Origin: Solitalea longa | GTDB lineage: Bacteria > Bacteroidota > Bacteroidia > Sphingobacteriales > Sphingobacteriaceae | NCBI RefSeq assembly: GCF_002920915.1 | Contig: NZ_PQVF01000006.1 | Coordinates: forward strand, 186,001-250,000 | Length of the DNA stretch: 64,000 bases | Direction of reading: 5' to 3' | Shown here: one piece after another, positions 18,052 through 27,587 of the stretch | Numbering within the stretch: the stretch's first letter is position 1 | Layout: each line of letters opens with the position of its first letter | Notes under the pieces: generated by a model | Seen by the model: only the letters and a program-made list of their open reading frames with translations | The model's database searches: none | What the model was told of the DNA's origin: nothing | Made by a program: the position numbers and the translations under genes

Positions 18052-18580
18052 TTTATACATAAAAGCCGTTCATATCATTTTTGTAGTAAGCTGGTTCGCC
18101 GGCTTATTTTACATGGTCCGTTTGTTTATTTACCATACTGAGGCAAACGATCGTGAAGAATCGGAACGCAAGGTTTTACAAAAGCAGTTTGAATTGATGG
18201 AATCCAAACTTTGGAACATCATTACTGTTCCTTCGATGATTCTAACCGTTTGCAGCGGCCTATGGATGATGATAGAACTTAAATGGTATCATCATCCCTG
18301 GATGATAGTAAAGTTCCTTTTTGTATTAGGCTTGCTTTGGTATCATTTCAAATGCCAGGTATTTATGAAACAAATGAGAGAGGGTATGTTTAAATGGACT
18401 TCCACTCAGTTGAGAATTTGGAATGAAGTAGCTACCATTTTTCTATTTGCGATCGTTTTTCTGGTGGTTTTGAAAAGTGCAGTATCGTGGCTTTGGGGTT
18501 TTGTCGGACTGATTTTGTTTAGCATGATCATTATGCTGGCCGTTAAGATCTACAAGAAAGCCCGTATGCGGAAAGGGTAA
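18047..18580 (+). CDS. hemJ: Protoporphyrinogen oxidase HemJ
   Basis: A small four-helix inner-membrane protein (177 aa) of the HemJ/UPF0093 family, which oxidises protoporphyrinogen IX to protoporphyrin IX. The conserved first helix is YIKAVHIIFVVSWFAGLFYMVRLFIYH, seen here in two pieces (3-22 and 23-29). Later come SKLWNIITVPSM, HPWMIVKFLFV and LRIWNEVATIFLF. The start is GTG at 18047 (MYLYIKAVH); no in-frame ATG gives a complete first helix. It sits 75 bp after hemE, completing the local pathway except for coproporphyrinogen oxidase and ferrochelatase. Confidence 0.9.
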   Translation: MYLYIKAVHIIFVVSWFAGLFYMVRLFIYHTEANDREESERKVLQKQFELMESKLWNIITVPSMILTVCSGLWMMIELKWYHHPWMIVKFLFVLGLLWYHFKCQVFMKQMREGMFKWTSTQLRIWNEVATIFLFAIVFLVVLKSAVSWLWGFVGLILFSMIIMLAVKIYKKARMRKG

Positions 18581-18612
18581 ACCTTAGGTGTAATAAGAAA
18601 GTTATTTTATTT

Positions 18613-18647
18613 AAAGGCCTGTCATCTAAATCAGACGACAGGCCTTT
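18613..18647. terminator. Bidirectional terminator
   Basis: Perfect 11-bp stem AAAGGCCTGTC (18613-18623) / GACAGGCCTTT (18637-18647) between convergent hemJ and a GH92 gene. Confidence 0.85.
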
Positions 18648-18651
18648 ACGT

Positions 18652-20937
18652 TTAGTTCTTTTTCGGTTTAGCACTCATGTAGAACACCAGTTTGCCACCA
18701 TTCATAATATCTGAATGCTTCACCGTGTAACCCGTAAGAGGCTTCCCATTCAGCTCAATTTTTTGCACATATACATTTTTTTCGCTTTGGTTAACGGTTG
18801 CAATTGAAAACGTTTTGCCGTTTTCTAGTTGTAACTCAGCTGATTTAACAGCAGGACTTCCAATCGAATATTCATCAGATCCCGGAGCGACTGGATAAAA
18901 TCCTAGTGAAGTGAAAATGTACCATGCACTCATCTGTCCGCAATCATCATTACCTCCTAAACCATCAGGAGTTGGCTTGTATTGATGCTTAAGGATCATC
19001 CTTACCTTATCCTGAGTTTTCCATGGTTGATTGGTCCAGTTATAAAGGTAAGCTACATGATGAGCTGGCTCATTGCCATGTACATAATTGCCAATGATCC
19101 CATCGCGGGTAATATCTTCGGTTTCTGCAAAAAACTCATCCGGTAAATGCATGGAGAACAACGAATCAAGATGTTTGGTAAATCGGTCCTTGCCACCCAT
19201 CATCTCAACCAGTTGGGCAGGGTTTTGAGGTACATATAAGCTGTAATTCCAGGCGTTTCCTTCGATATAACCCTGTCCGTTGGTGCTCAATGCATCAAAG
19301 CCACTTTTCCAGGTTCCATCATTTAGTTTAGGCCGCATGTAACCTGTGGAAGCATCGTAAACGTTTTTATAGTTTTCTGATCGCTTGATAAACTCTTCAT
19401 AAATATCATTACGTCCAAGTTTTTTGGCCATTTGGGCAATACACCAGTCATCATAGGCATACTCAAGGGTCTTAGAAACTGAAGAAGAGTTTTTATCTTC
19501 AGGAACATAACCCATCTTCATATAGTAGGACAACCCGTCATAATATTGATTTCGGGCAGTTGTTACACAAGCTTCTAGAGCTTTGTTTACGTCAAAGTTT
19601 GCATTACCTTTTATAACAGCATCCGCAATAACCGAAACACTGTGGTAGCCAATCATACACCAGTTCTCATTAGCATAATGCGACCAAACCGGTAGCATTT
19701 TATGAACGCCTTGATCATAATGAGCCATCATCGATTGGATCATATCCTGATTACGTTTAGGCTGGATAAGATTGAAGAACGGATGTAAAGCCCGATAAGT
19801 GTCCCAAAGCGAGAACGTCGTGTAATTGGTGAAGTTTTCAGCTTTATGAATGTTCTGATCTAAACCTTTATAGCTTCCATCCAGATCCATATACGTTGTC
19901 GGGCTCAAAAACGCATGATACATTGCAGTGTAAAAGTTGATCTGTTCATTGTTGGTTAAGCTTTCTACCTTGATTTTATTCAATTCTTTGTTCCATTGCT
20001 GCTGGCCTTCGCGTTTTACACTGTCAAAATCCCAGTGAGGAATTTCGGCTTGTAAATTTTTTAAAGCTCCTTCGGTGCTTACGGGCGACAATGCAAACTT
20101 GATTTTGATCTTTTCTCCTTCTTCGGTATTGAAATCAAACCATGCCTTTATTTGCTTTCCGGCTATTTCAGGGAAGTTCTTCGACTGATCGAATTTTCTC
20201 CAAAAACCTTTGTAAACATCAGTTGCCTGATTTTTAAAGCCATATTCTTTAAATGGTTTAGAGAACTTCATGGCGAAATAAACCGTACGGGTACGAGCCC
20301 AGCCGTTAGTTTGACGAAACCCGGTTATTGTTGAATCATTTTCAACCCGAACAAAGGTCCAAACGTTTTTATTTTCGTAGTTATATATCCCCGACATCAG
20401 ATCGAGAATAATATGGGCATTATCTGATTTAGGGAAGGTATACTGATGAAACCCAACTCGTGTTGTAGCAGTTAGTTCAGCCAAAATAGCATGATCATCG
20501 AGCTTTACTTTATAATAGGCGGGTTCAGCAATTTCGTTGGCATGTGAAAATTTAGATCTATAGCCATTCTCCGGATGGTCAGCAGTGCCAGGATTTAATT
20601 GTAATTGGCCGGTTGTTGGCATGATTAAAAAATCGCCCAAATCGGAGTGGCCGGTTCCGCTAAAATGAGTGTGACTAAAACCGACAATCGTTTTATCGTC
20701 ATATTGGTAGCCCGCGCAATATTTATAAACATCACCATTGTACTTTCCATTTTTTTCATAGCTCAACGTATCTGTTTCAGGACTCAACTGAACCGATCCA
20801 AAAGGTACAGTTGCTCCGGGATAAGTATGTCCCATGCGCTGGGTACCGATTAGCGGTTTTACAAATTGGACGAAGTTTTTTTCTTGGGCTAAAGCAAAAA
20901 GAGGTAGTAAAGAGATGACAAGTAAAAGTTTCTTCAT
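18652..20937 (-). CDS. GH92 alpha-mannosidase
   Basis: Calcium-dependent exo-acting alpha-mannosidase of family GH92, exported (signal peptide 1-17, cut near ALA-Q). 761 aa, full length. N-terminal beta-sandwich domain: VKPLIGTQRMGHTYPGA, SHTHFSGTGHSDLGD. C-terminal (alpha/alpha)6 domain: SLWDTYRALHPFFNL, GNEPAHHVAYLYN, and GGNDDCGQMSAWYIF near the end. The GNDDCGQMSAW block is the usual GH92 catalytic region. It is last in an apparent operon GH92-GH13-GH92 (gaps of 166 and 45 bp). The linkage it cleaves is not predictable. Confidence 0.93.
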   Translation of the reverse strand: MKKLLLVISLLPLFALAQEKNFVQFVKPLIGTQRMGHTYPGATVPFGSVQLSPETDTLSYEKNGKYNGDVYKYCAGYQYDDKTIVGFSHTHFSGTGHSDLGDFLIMPTTGQLQLNPGTADHPENGYRSKFSHANEIAEPAYYKVKLDDHAILAELTATTRVGFHQYTFPKSDNAHIILDLMSGIYNYENKNVWTFVRVENDSTITGFRQTNGWARTRTVYFAMKFSKPFKEYGFKNQATDVYKGFWRKFDQSKNFPEIAGKQIKAWFDFNTEEGEKIKIKFALSPVSTEGALKNLQAEIPHWDFDSVKREGQQQWNKELNKIKVESLTNNEQINFYTAMYHAFLSPTTYMDLDGSYKGLDQNIHKAENFTNYTTFSLWDTYRALHPFFNLIQPKRNQDMIQSMMAHYDQGVHKMLPVWSHYANENWCMIGYHSVSVIADAVIKGNANFDVNKALEACVTTARNQYYDGLSYYMKMGYVPEDKNSSSVSKTLEYAYDDWCIAQMAKKLGRNDIYEEFIKRSENYKNVYDASTGYMRPKLNDGTWKSGFDALSTNGQGYIEGNAWNYSLYVPQNPAQLVEMMGGKDRFTKHLDSLFSMHLPDEFFAETEDITRDGIIGNYVHGNEPAHHVAYLYNWTNQPWKTQDKVRMILKHQYKPTPDGLGGNDDCGQMSAWYIFTSLGFYPVAPGSDEYSIGSPAVKSAELQLENGKTFSIATVNQSEKNVYVQKIELNGKPLTGYTVKHSDIMNGGKLVFYMSAKPKKN

Positions 20938-20982
20938 GAGTTATTTAACGATGGATAAAGCTAAAATAACAACAAACATTAA

Positions 20983-22650
20983 TTATTGGACTTTAAAAAT
21001 GCCGTAAGAAACACCCTTCATGTTTATTTCAATATGGTTAGTTAGTTTAATAATACAGTTCGATGAATAAACAGGAATTAGATGGTGTACATTTTCTAAT
21101 TCAAATTTAGCAGTAACATTGCCTGCTGATGGATTTATTGCAATTACATAGCGTTCAGTTCCAGACGAACGCAGATAAACTACAGGGTAGGTTTTCTCAT
21201 GAATATACAAAGCTTCAATTGCGCCATCATTGCTCAAAGCAGGTGAGGAAGATCGCAGTTTTATCAGTGACTTAACAAAGTTTAACAGAGAGTTTTTATC
21301 TGCGGTTTCTTGTTCAACTGTTGGCCGTTTAGGATTAGGATCAATTGGTAAATAAGTAGCTGGTGCTATTGAAAAACCTGCATTTGCTGTTGAATTCCAT
21401 TGCATGGGTGTACGAGTTCCGGCTCTGTTGTTCCCATCCGGCAAAACACTTCCTTCCTCGTTCGGCAAATCTTCGATAAAACGCATTCCAATCTCATCTC
21501 CATAATAAATAAAAGGAATACCCGGCATGGTGAGCAGAAAAGCCATAACGGTTTTTAGTTCCTGTACAGAATTTCTGTTACCACAATTAGGCCGTTGAAA
21601 ATCATGATTGGCAGAAGGAATGGCAATATAACCTTTACCCTTTGTGGAATTTATCTGTTGAATATAATTCTGCCAAAACAATAGGAAATCACCTTTGCCG
21701 CTTTTGTCAAAAAAGGGATGTTCGCCTTTAAAAGTCCCGTGTTCATTAAAGAATAATGAGGGATAGCCTGCCACTCCAAAGTGCATCATAAAATCGATAT
21801 GGAAACCTGCATTTATCGAATTCGAGGGATTACTCCACTCGGCTATTAAAACACCTTCAGGGTGTTTTTGCTCAAACCAGCTACGAGTTTCCGTCCACAA
21901 TTTTTTTGTTTCCGTCAGGTTGTTATCGTCTTTAATTAACGAAAAAGCCATGTCAACTCTGAAACCATCTACTCCTTTATCCATCCAAAAAGTAATGATC
22001 TTTTTCAATTCATCGCGCGTTGCTTTAGGGCCTGGAGCATCAACAGGTTCTTGCCAGGGTTGGGTTATATCAGGATTCGCATAGCCGTAGTTTAGGGCAG
22101 GCTGGTAGTCAAAGAAATTCTTTAGATAGTTTCCATTGCGCGGATAATTGTTTTTAATAAAGAAACTTCCCGGAACGATAGCTTTTGAGGGTGTCCAAAT
22201 GTAGCGATGCGTAAATTCATTTGAATCTGCGCGAGTTGAAGCCTGAAACCATGCGTGCTGATCAGAAGTATGCCCCGCTACCAAATCGAGGCATATTTTT
22301 ATCCCTCGTTTATGAGCAGCTGTTAATAGCTGTTTTAAGTCTTCTTCCGTTCCGTATCGTGGAGCTATTTTGTAAAAGTCACTAACGTCATAACCTGCGT
22401 CTCTGAACGGGGATTCGAAGATAGGATTCATCCAAATGGCTGTAATTCCTAAGTTTTGCAAATAATCCAGTTCTTGTTCAATACCCTTTAAATCACCAAT
22501 TCCATCACCATCCGAATCTTTAAAACTTTGGGGGTACAGTTGGTAAAAGACCGCATTACTCAACCATTTTGGTTTTTTCCATTGAGCATTCGCGTCAATA
22601 AAATATAAGCTGAAAACGATAAGAAGGGCAACTTTAACAAATTTGCTCAT
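20983..22650 (-). CDS. GH13 alpha-amylase family glycosidase
   Basis: Secreted alpha-glucan or alpha-glucoside hydrolase of family GH13, 555 aa. Signal peptide about 1-22. The TIM barrel begins AVFYQLYPQSFKDSDGDGIGD (in pieces 34-54). Region I is DLVAGHTSD, the nucleophile D233 is in GFRVDMAF, the acid/base E271 is in LIAEWSNP, and the transition-state aspartate D350 is in ANHD. It resembles oligo-1,6-glucosidase/trehalose-synthase-like members. An alpha-glucan enzyme inside a mannosidase operon suggests mixed fungal or yeast wall glycans as substrate (inference). Confidence 0.9.
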   Translation of the reverse strand: MSKFVKVALLIVFSLYFIDANAQWKKPKWLSNAVFYQLYPQSFKDSDGDGIGDLKGIEQELDYLQNLGITAIWMNPIFESPFRDAGYDVSDFYKIAPRYGTEEDLKQLLTAAHKRGIKICLDLVAGHTSDQHAWFQASTRADSNEFTHRYIWTPSKAIVPGSFFIKNNYPRNGNYLKNFFDYQPALNYGYANPDITQPWQEPVDAPGPKATRDELKKIITFWMDKGVDGFRVDMAFSLIKDDNNLTETKKLWTETRSWFEQKHPEGVLIAEWSNPSNSINAGFHIDFMMHFGVAGYPSLFFNEHGTFKGEHPFFDKSGKGDFLLFWQNYIQQINSTKGKGYIAIPSANHDFQRPNCGNRNSVQELKTVMAFLLTMPGIPFIYYGDEIGMRFIEDLPNEEGSVLPDGNNRAGTRTPMQWNSTANAGFSIAPATYLPIDPNPKRPTVEQETADKNSLLNFVKSLIKLRSSSPALSNDGAIEALYIHEKTYPVVYLRSSGTERYVIAINPSAGNVTAKFELENVHHLIPVYSSNCIIKLTNHIEINMKGVSYGIFKVQ

Positions 22651-22710
22651 GTGATTTGATTAAAAAATAGAGACGGGCTAAAAGTCTTGACTTAGTTACC
22701 TAGAGCGAGG

Positions 22711-22766
22711 CTTCGACTCCGCTCAGCCTGACATTAACCAGTTAGTCAGCCTGAGCGAAGTCGAAG
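22711..22766. repeat. REP-like palindromic repeat
   Basis: Two 22-bp arms (22711-22732 and 22745-22766) match as inverted repeats at 20 of 22 positions. The arms are built on CTTCGACTCCGCTCAG and its complement, with a short TAAC-GTTA inner stem. It fills the 165-bp gap between GH92 and GH13 coding regions. Similar palindromes are common in Bacteroidota intergenic DNA as I recall; not verified. Confidence 0.75.
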
Positions 22767-22815
22767 GGCAGACTATCTGGTTTGTGACTATTTAGGCAGC
22801 CTCTTTATTTGACTA

Positions 22816-25104
22816 TTATTTCTCGTCTTTGCTAAATGAATAAGGTTCGTCTTCAATACGAGTTCCTTTATTCGTATTAGGAGTATCACTCATATCAAAT
22901 GAAATTGATCCTCCTTTTAATAAATCGAAATGACTGATCCAGTTTTTGGAATAAGGCTTAGTGTTAAACAGCGCAGATTTAACATATAAGTTTTTATCAC
23001 TGTTTTTCGGAGCCTCGATCACAAATGATTTTCCGTTTTCTAGTTTTAACGTGATTTTTTTAAACAATGGAGCCCCTAAAACGTATTGGTCAGTTGCCGG
23101 GCAAACAGGGTAGAAGCCCATTGCCGAAAATACATACCAGGCAGAAGTTTGTCCGTTATCTTCGTCACCACAATATCCATCAGGAGTGGCTTTGTAGAAA
23201 TTATCTAATACTTTACGAGTCCAATACTGCGTTTTCCAAGGTTGAGCGGCATAGTTGTACAAATAGATCAAATGCTGAATGGGCTGGTTGCCATGCGCAT
23301 ATTGTCCCATATTCATGATCTGCATTTCTCTGATCTCATGAATAACGGTTCCGTAATAGCTTTCATCAAAAACGGGAGGCATTACAAAAACAGAATCGAG
23401 CATTTTGGCAAACTGTGCTTTGCCGCCCATTAAATCCGAAAGTCCTTTAATATCATGAAATACGCTCCATGAATAATGCCAGCTATTACCCTCGGTAAAG
23501 GCATCACCCCATTTAAAAGGATTGAACGGAGTTTGAAAAGTTCCATTCTGATTCTTTCCTCGCATTAACTTGGTTTCCGCGTCAAACAAATTGCGGTAAT
23601 TCTGTGCTCTTTTCGCAAACAGCTCCTGTTCCTCTTTAGGTTTATTTAAGGCCTTTGCAAGTTTATAAATGGTAAAGTCGTCGTATGCATATTCCAGTGT
23701 TCTCGCGGCATTCTCATTGATTTTTACATCATAGGGAACATAACCGAGTTTGTTGTAGTATTCAACACCTTTCCTACCAACGGCGTCTAATGGTCCTTCA
23801 TTGTTAGCTCCATGTTTTAATGCTTCATAAAGTGTGTTGATATCGTATCCTCTTAAACCTTTTATGTAAGCGTCGGCAACAACTGCTGCAGAATTATTAC
23901 CCACCATTACATTTCTAAAGCCCGGACTTGACCATTCAGGTAAAAAGCCGCCTTCTTTGTAGGCGTTTAATAATCCTTCCTGCATTTGCTTGTTGATACC
24001 CGGATACATTAGGTTTAAAAATGGATATAAAGCTCTGAATGTATCCCAAAAGCCAGTTCCGGCAAATAAGTACCCGGGTAAAACCTGGCCGTTATAAGGG
24101 CTATAATGAACAACTTTATTACTGGCATCTAATTCATAATGCTTCTGCGGAAACTGAAGTGTTCGATACATGCAAGAATAGAAAGTGCGAGTCTGGTCAA
24201 CTGTTCCACCTTCTACTGTAATACGACTTAGTTCTTTATTCCAGGCTGTCTTGGCCTTTTGTTTGGTCTGCTCAAAGTTATCAGTTCCAATTTCTCGCTT
24301 CAGGTTAAGTTCTGCTTGTTCAAAGCTGATAAAGGATGAGGCAACCTGTAAGTTTACTTTTTCTCCTTTCGAGGTTTTAAAACCGATAACCGCTCCTACA
24401 TGATTAGCCTGATATTCGAGCGTGTCATTGGCTAGCAGGTTGTTATGCCAGGCCGCAGCCAATGTAAATGGCTTATCAATATAAATAACAAAGTAGTTTT
24501 TAAAATTAGCAGGTACTCCACCGCTGTTTCTGGTTGTGTAGCCTATAATTTTATTTTCTTTTGGCAGAATTTTGACGTAAGAACCTTTATCAAAAGCATC
24601 GATTACAACAAAAGAACTGTCGGTTTTAGGGAACGTAAATCGAAACTGGGCAGCCCTTTCTGTTGGAGTAATTTCGGTGGTTACGTCAGCATCAGCTAAA
24701 TAAACACTGTAGTAGTAAGGCTTAGAAACCTCAGCCTTATGCGAAAACCAGCTCGACCTGGTATTTTGTTCAAACTTTAAGCTTTGCGTAACAGGCATTA
24801 TCGCAAATTGACCGTAATCATTCATCCAGGGTGAAGGTTGATGGGTTTGCTTGAACCCTCTAATTTTATCAGCTGCATATTGGTAGGCCCATCCATCGCC
24901 CATAACATTGGTTTGCGGAAGCCAAAAATTCATTCCCCAGGGTACTGCAATGGCAGGGTAGGTGTTCCCATTCGATAAACTCACCTTAGAGTCGGTTCCC
25001 ATCAATGGATTGATCCATTCAACGGGGTCGGTGATTTTGGTAACTGTTTGAGCATATAAAAAAGAGCTGTAGAAAAGAAAGAAGAGGGCACAGAGTTTTT
25101 TCAT
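22816..25104 (-). CDS. GH92 alpha-mannosidase (divergent paralogue)
   Basis: A second exported GH92 enzyme, 762 aa, with signal peptide (MKKLCALFFLF..., cut near YAQ). The fold markers are the same (WINPLMGTDSKVSLSNGNTYPA, GFWDTFRALYPFLNL, GNQPIQHLIYLYN). The catalytic block instead reads GDEDNGQTSAWYVF rather than GNDDCGQMSAW, and the early GHSDLGD block is replaced by MNDYGQFAIMP. That points to a different linkage specificity from the neighbour. It is first in the operon; candidate LacI operators lie upstream. Confidence 0.92.
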   Translation of the reverse strand: MKKLCALFFLFYSSFLYAQTVTKITDPVEWINPLMGTDSKVSLSNGNTYPAIAVPWGMNFWLPQTNVMGDGWAYQYAADKIRGFKQTHQPSPWMNDYGQFAIMPVTQSLKFEQNTRSSWFSHKAEVSKPYYYSVYLADADVTTEITPTERAAQFRFTFPKTDSSFVVIDAFDKGSYVKILPKENKIIGYTTRNSGGVPANFKNYFVIYIDKPFTLAAAWHNNLLANDTLEYQANHVGAVIGFKTSKGEKVNLQVASSFISFEQAELNLKREIGTDNFEQTKQKAKTAWNKELSRITVEGGTVDQTRTFYSCMYRTLQFPQKHYELDASNKVVHYSPYNGQVLPGYLFAGTGFWDTFRALYPFLNLMYPGINKQMQEGLLNAYKEGGFLPEWSSPGFRNVMVGNNSAAVVADAYIKGLRGYDINTLYEALKHGANNEGPLDAVGRKGVEYYNKLGYVPYDVKINENAARTLEYAYDDFTIYKLAKALNKPKEEQELFAKRAQNYRNLFDAETKLMRGKNQNGTFQTPFNPFKWGDAFTEGNSWHYSWSVFHDIKGLSDLMGGKAQFAKMLDSVFVMPPVFDESYYGTVIHEIREMQIMNMGQYAHGNQPIQHLIYLYNYAAQPWKTQYWTRKVLDNFYKATPDGYCGDEDNGQTSAWYVFSAMGFYPVCPATDQYVLGAPLFKKITLKLENGKSFVIEAPKNSDKNLYVKSALFNTKPYSKNWISHFDLLKGGSISFDMSDTPNTNKGTRIEDEPYSFSKDEK

Positions 25105-25202
25105 AATAATCGTTAATCAAAGAAACGATGCTTTATAAGGTTGATTACAGCCCCCTTTGCTTAAGAACTAAGTGATTGAGGCCTTCAGGAATTAAATATA
25201 AG

Positions 25203-25218
25203 TTAAAAACGTTTTAGC
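25203..25218. promoter_or_regulatory. Candidate LacI-family operator, half-conserved
   Basis: TTAAAAACGTTTTAGC: the right half-site matches GTTTTAGC exactly, while the left half has three mismatches to GCTAAAAC. Located about 100 bp upstream of the GH92 start in a gene-free stretch (25105-25483). Confidence 0.45.
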
Positions 25219-25350
25219 TACAGTGTTTAATAGTTATTATTCATTAAAACATTGTTGTTTACGAAATGGGTAATTGAGAGAGTCGGGGGAAGACCACAGA
25301 TGGTTTTCTATTTTCAATCGTATAAAACATCTGATCAATTTTTGTAAACT

Positions 25351-25370
25351 TAACTAAAACGTTTTAGCTA
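25351..25370. promoter_or_regulatory. Candidate LacI-family operator upstream of GH92-GH13-GH92 operon
   Basis: TAACTAAAACGTTTTAGCTA is a 20-bp palindrome centred on CG with one mismatched pair, typical of LacI-family operators. It sits 247 bp before the GH92 start. The rest of the 379-bp gap is AT-rich with no gene. Confidence 0.65.
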
Positions 25371-25483
25371 AAATATGAAATCTGGTTATAGCAATGATGA
25401 AAAAAATAAAATTATTGTGTTAAATTTTCTGAGTAGAACTTTATTGAATGTTTATTAATCAGTTTAATTGTTAATTGACCTGA

Positions 25484-25987
25484 TTAATTCCGTCCAAAGT
25501 CATCTTGTAAACGCACTATATCATCTTCATCAGAAGGGTTTTCAATATCAGTATGTTGCCAAATTTCAGCCACAACGCCCCATTCATTTAAACCAATTAA
25601 GCGATGGCGTTGGCCTTTTTGTAAAACAATAATTTCACCTGGTTGAAAATTGTTTATATCCTTTTCCTCGTCAGTATCGCTGGTTGCTATAGCCACCTTG
25701 CCATTTACAACGCGCCATATTTCGGCTCTGCGAAAGTGATATTGCCATGATAATCGTTTACCTGGAGCTACCATCAAAATTTTAGGACTTAATTTATTTC
25801 CGATCAATAACTGTTCTTTGCTGTAGCCCGGAAAGTATAATTCAATAAATTTTTCCGCATCATTTTCGTCCAGTACAAAAAATCCACCCCATGGACGTTG
25901 GTCATCCTTACTGATAATGGTAAACCCTTGTTCTTTTAACTGGGCTTCCACGGTGTTAAATAAGCTCGTATTAGATTGTGCTTGCAT
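25484..25987 (-). CDS. Mannose-6-phosphate isomerase-like cupin
   Basis: A 167-aa single-cupin protein resembling the C-terminal domain of type II phosphomannose isomerase. The cupin core LSWQYHFRRAEIWRVVNG aligns with the usual LSLQ-x-H-H-H-RAE-H-W-VV-G block, but one metal-ligand histidine appears replaced (HF-R). The second motif is PGEIIVLQKGQRHRLIG. Isomerase activity is therefore uncertain. The start MQAQSNTS was chosen over an upstream extension that overlaps the preceding gene. It is 37 bp behind GH125, likely converting or sensing released mannose phosphate. Confidence 0.75.
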   Translation of the reverse strand: MQAQSNTSLFNTVEAQLKEQGFTIISKDDQRPWGGFFVLDENDAEKFIELYFPGYSKEQLLIGNKLSPKILMVAPGKRLSWQYHFRRAEIWRVVNGKVAIATSDTDEEKDINNFQPGEIIVLQKGQRHRLIGLNEWGVVAEIWQHTDIENPSDEDDIVRLQDDFGRN

Positions 25988-26024
25988 TTTATATGTAGTG
26001 TTAGTTGTTAACCTTACGTTTTTT

Positions 26025-27458
26025 TTAGATCTGTTTGAGCAATGCAGGTTTGCTAAGCCATGTTTCATAAATTAACTCACCAAATAAGGTATTTGCCCAG
26101 GCAAACCATTTGCGAGTAAAGTTTTTAGGATCATCTTTATGAAACGATTCGTGCATAAAACCCGTATCTCCATGCGTTTGAATTAACGTTTTAATACATT
26201 GCTTAATTTCGGTTTCGTTGGATGAAGTGAGCCCCCTCATGATAATACTTAAGGGCCAAATCATATTAATACCGACATGAGGGCCTCCAATACCTTCACC
26301 GGCTTTACCTTTATAAAAGAAGGGGTTATAGTCTGATAAAATGAGCCTGCGGGTATTTTGATAGATGGTGTCATTTTGAGCTACACCATTTAAATAAGGT
26401 AATGATAATAATCCTGGAACATTGGCATCGTCCATCAGGTTAAAACTGCCAAATCCATTCACCTCAAATGCGTAAACCTTACCTTTTATAGGATGGACAA
26501 CAGTTGAATATTGTTTTAATGCATTGCTCACTTCAGTTGCTAATTCACGGCAACTTGTAGCTAATGCTTTGTCGTTATGAATTTTTTCAACCATTTCGGC
26601 TGCTTGCTTCAATGAAACAACGGCAAAGAAATTAGAAGGCACAAGGAAAGGGTAGATAGTTGCATCATCACTCGGACGGAAAATAGAGCAGATCAATCCA
26701 ACTGGTTTTACGGGATATCCATATCCTGCTAATGGAACGCCATCCGTTGCCCAGGCTGTGGTACGCTGAAAGGTATATGGACCGTTATCTGTTTTCCGTT
26801 GCTGTTCTTTAAATGTTTGTAAGGTTAATTGAATACCTTCTTTCCAATAAGCACTAAAAGGTGAAGTGTCTCCAGTTAATTTCCAATATTGATGAGCCAG
26901 CCTGATCGGATAGCATAATGAGTCAATTTCCCATTTTCGCTCATGAACACCCGGTTTCATATCAGTTATATCCGAATGTTTCCATTCACTTACTTTCGTT
27001 TCATCTTTATAAAAAGCATTGGCGTAAGGGTCTTTATGAATACACTTTGTTTGTCGGTTAATAACACCGGCAATAAGTTGTTGAAGGGCGGCATCCTGAG
27101 GCATTAGTGATAAATACGGCCAAACTTGTGCTGTACTATCTCGCAACCACATCGCATCAATGTCACCTGTAATTACATAAGTATCAGGTTTGCCATCGAT
27201 CATTTCGAAATCAACAGTCGTATCCAGGGTATTTGGAAAGCAGTTTTCGAAAAGCCAGCCAAGCTCTTTATTTGGTAATTCGGCTTTAATTTTTTTGATG
27301 GCTTCCTCAACGGCTTTACTTGTAAATTTTCGATGAGCAACCGGAGGCCGTTTACTTTCAAAACTATTATCAGCGAAAGCGAACAATTCTTTAGGTTGAA
27401 GAGCTAGTCCGGCTCCAACAACACCTGCTGCCTGGATAAATTTTTTGCGAGAAAGCAT
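26025..27458 (-). CDS. GH125 exo-alpha-1,6-mannosidase family protein
   Basis: A metal-independent exo-alpha-mannosidase of family GH125 (formerly DUF1237), 477 aa. The (alpha/alpha)6 barrel shows VITGDIDAMWLRDSTAQVWPYL, GIGGPHVGINMIWPLS and FAWANTLFGELIYE. The N-terminus MLSRKKFIQAAGVVGAGLAL looks like a Tat-type signal with SRKKF in place of twin arginine. In characterised members the substrate is alpha-1,6-linked mannose. It is first in a two-gene operon with the cupin. A LacI-type operator sits 244 bp upstream. Confidence 0.92.
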   Translation of the reverse strand: MLSRKKFIQAAGVVGAGLALQPKELFAFADNSFESKRPPVAHRKFTSKAVEEAIKKIKAELPNKELGWLFENCFPNTLDTTVDFEMIDGKPDTYVITGDIDAMWLRDSTAQVWPYLSLMPQDAALQQLIAGVINRQTKCIHKDPYANAFYKDETKVSEWKHSDITDMKPGVHERKWEIDSLCYPIRLAHQYWKLTGDTSPFSAYWKEGIQLTLQTFKEQQRKTDNGPYTFQRTTAWATDGVPLAGYGYPVKPVGLICSIFRPSDDATIYPFLVPSNFFAVVSLKQAAEMVEKIHNDKALATSCRELATEVSNALKQYSTVVHPIKGKVYAFEVNGFGSFNLMDDANVPGLLSLPYLNGVAQNDTIYQNTRRLILSDYNPFFYKGKAGEGIGGPHVGINMIWPLSIIMRGLTSSNETEIKQCIKTLIQTHGDTGFMHESFHKDDPKNFTRKWFAWANTLFGELIYETWLSKPALLKQI

Positions 27459-27565
27459 GTGATTATGGTTTTTATTAAATTAAAAGTAAAACAACACGGA
27501 AAGATGCTTGCGCAGTTTTACGATAAGTGATTTAATATAAAAATAAGATTTGTTAACACAAATAA

Positions 27566-27587
27566 TACCTCCGCCTAAGCGGAGGTA
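27566..27587. repeat. Short perfect palindrome
   Basis: TACCTCCGC (27566-27574) and GCGGAGGTA (27579-27587) with a CTAA loop. No T run follows in either direction, so it looks like a short REP-type palindrome rather than a terminator. It lies in the leader region of the GH125 gene. Confidence 0.6.

Noticed and set aside
23067-24699. Plus-strand ORFs opposite the first GH92 gene
   Set aside because: Antisense to a well-conserved glycosidase; composition follows the codon structure of the real gene.
25105-25483. Riboswitch or small RNA in the long leader before the GH92 operon
   Set aside because: No conserved riboswitch core or stable multi-stem fold was apparent by eye; only operator-like palindromes were seen.
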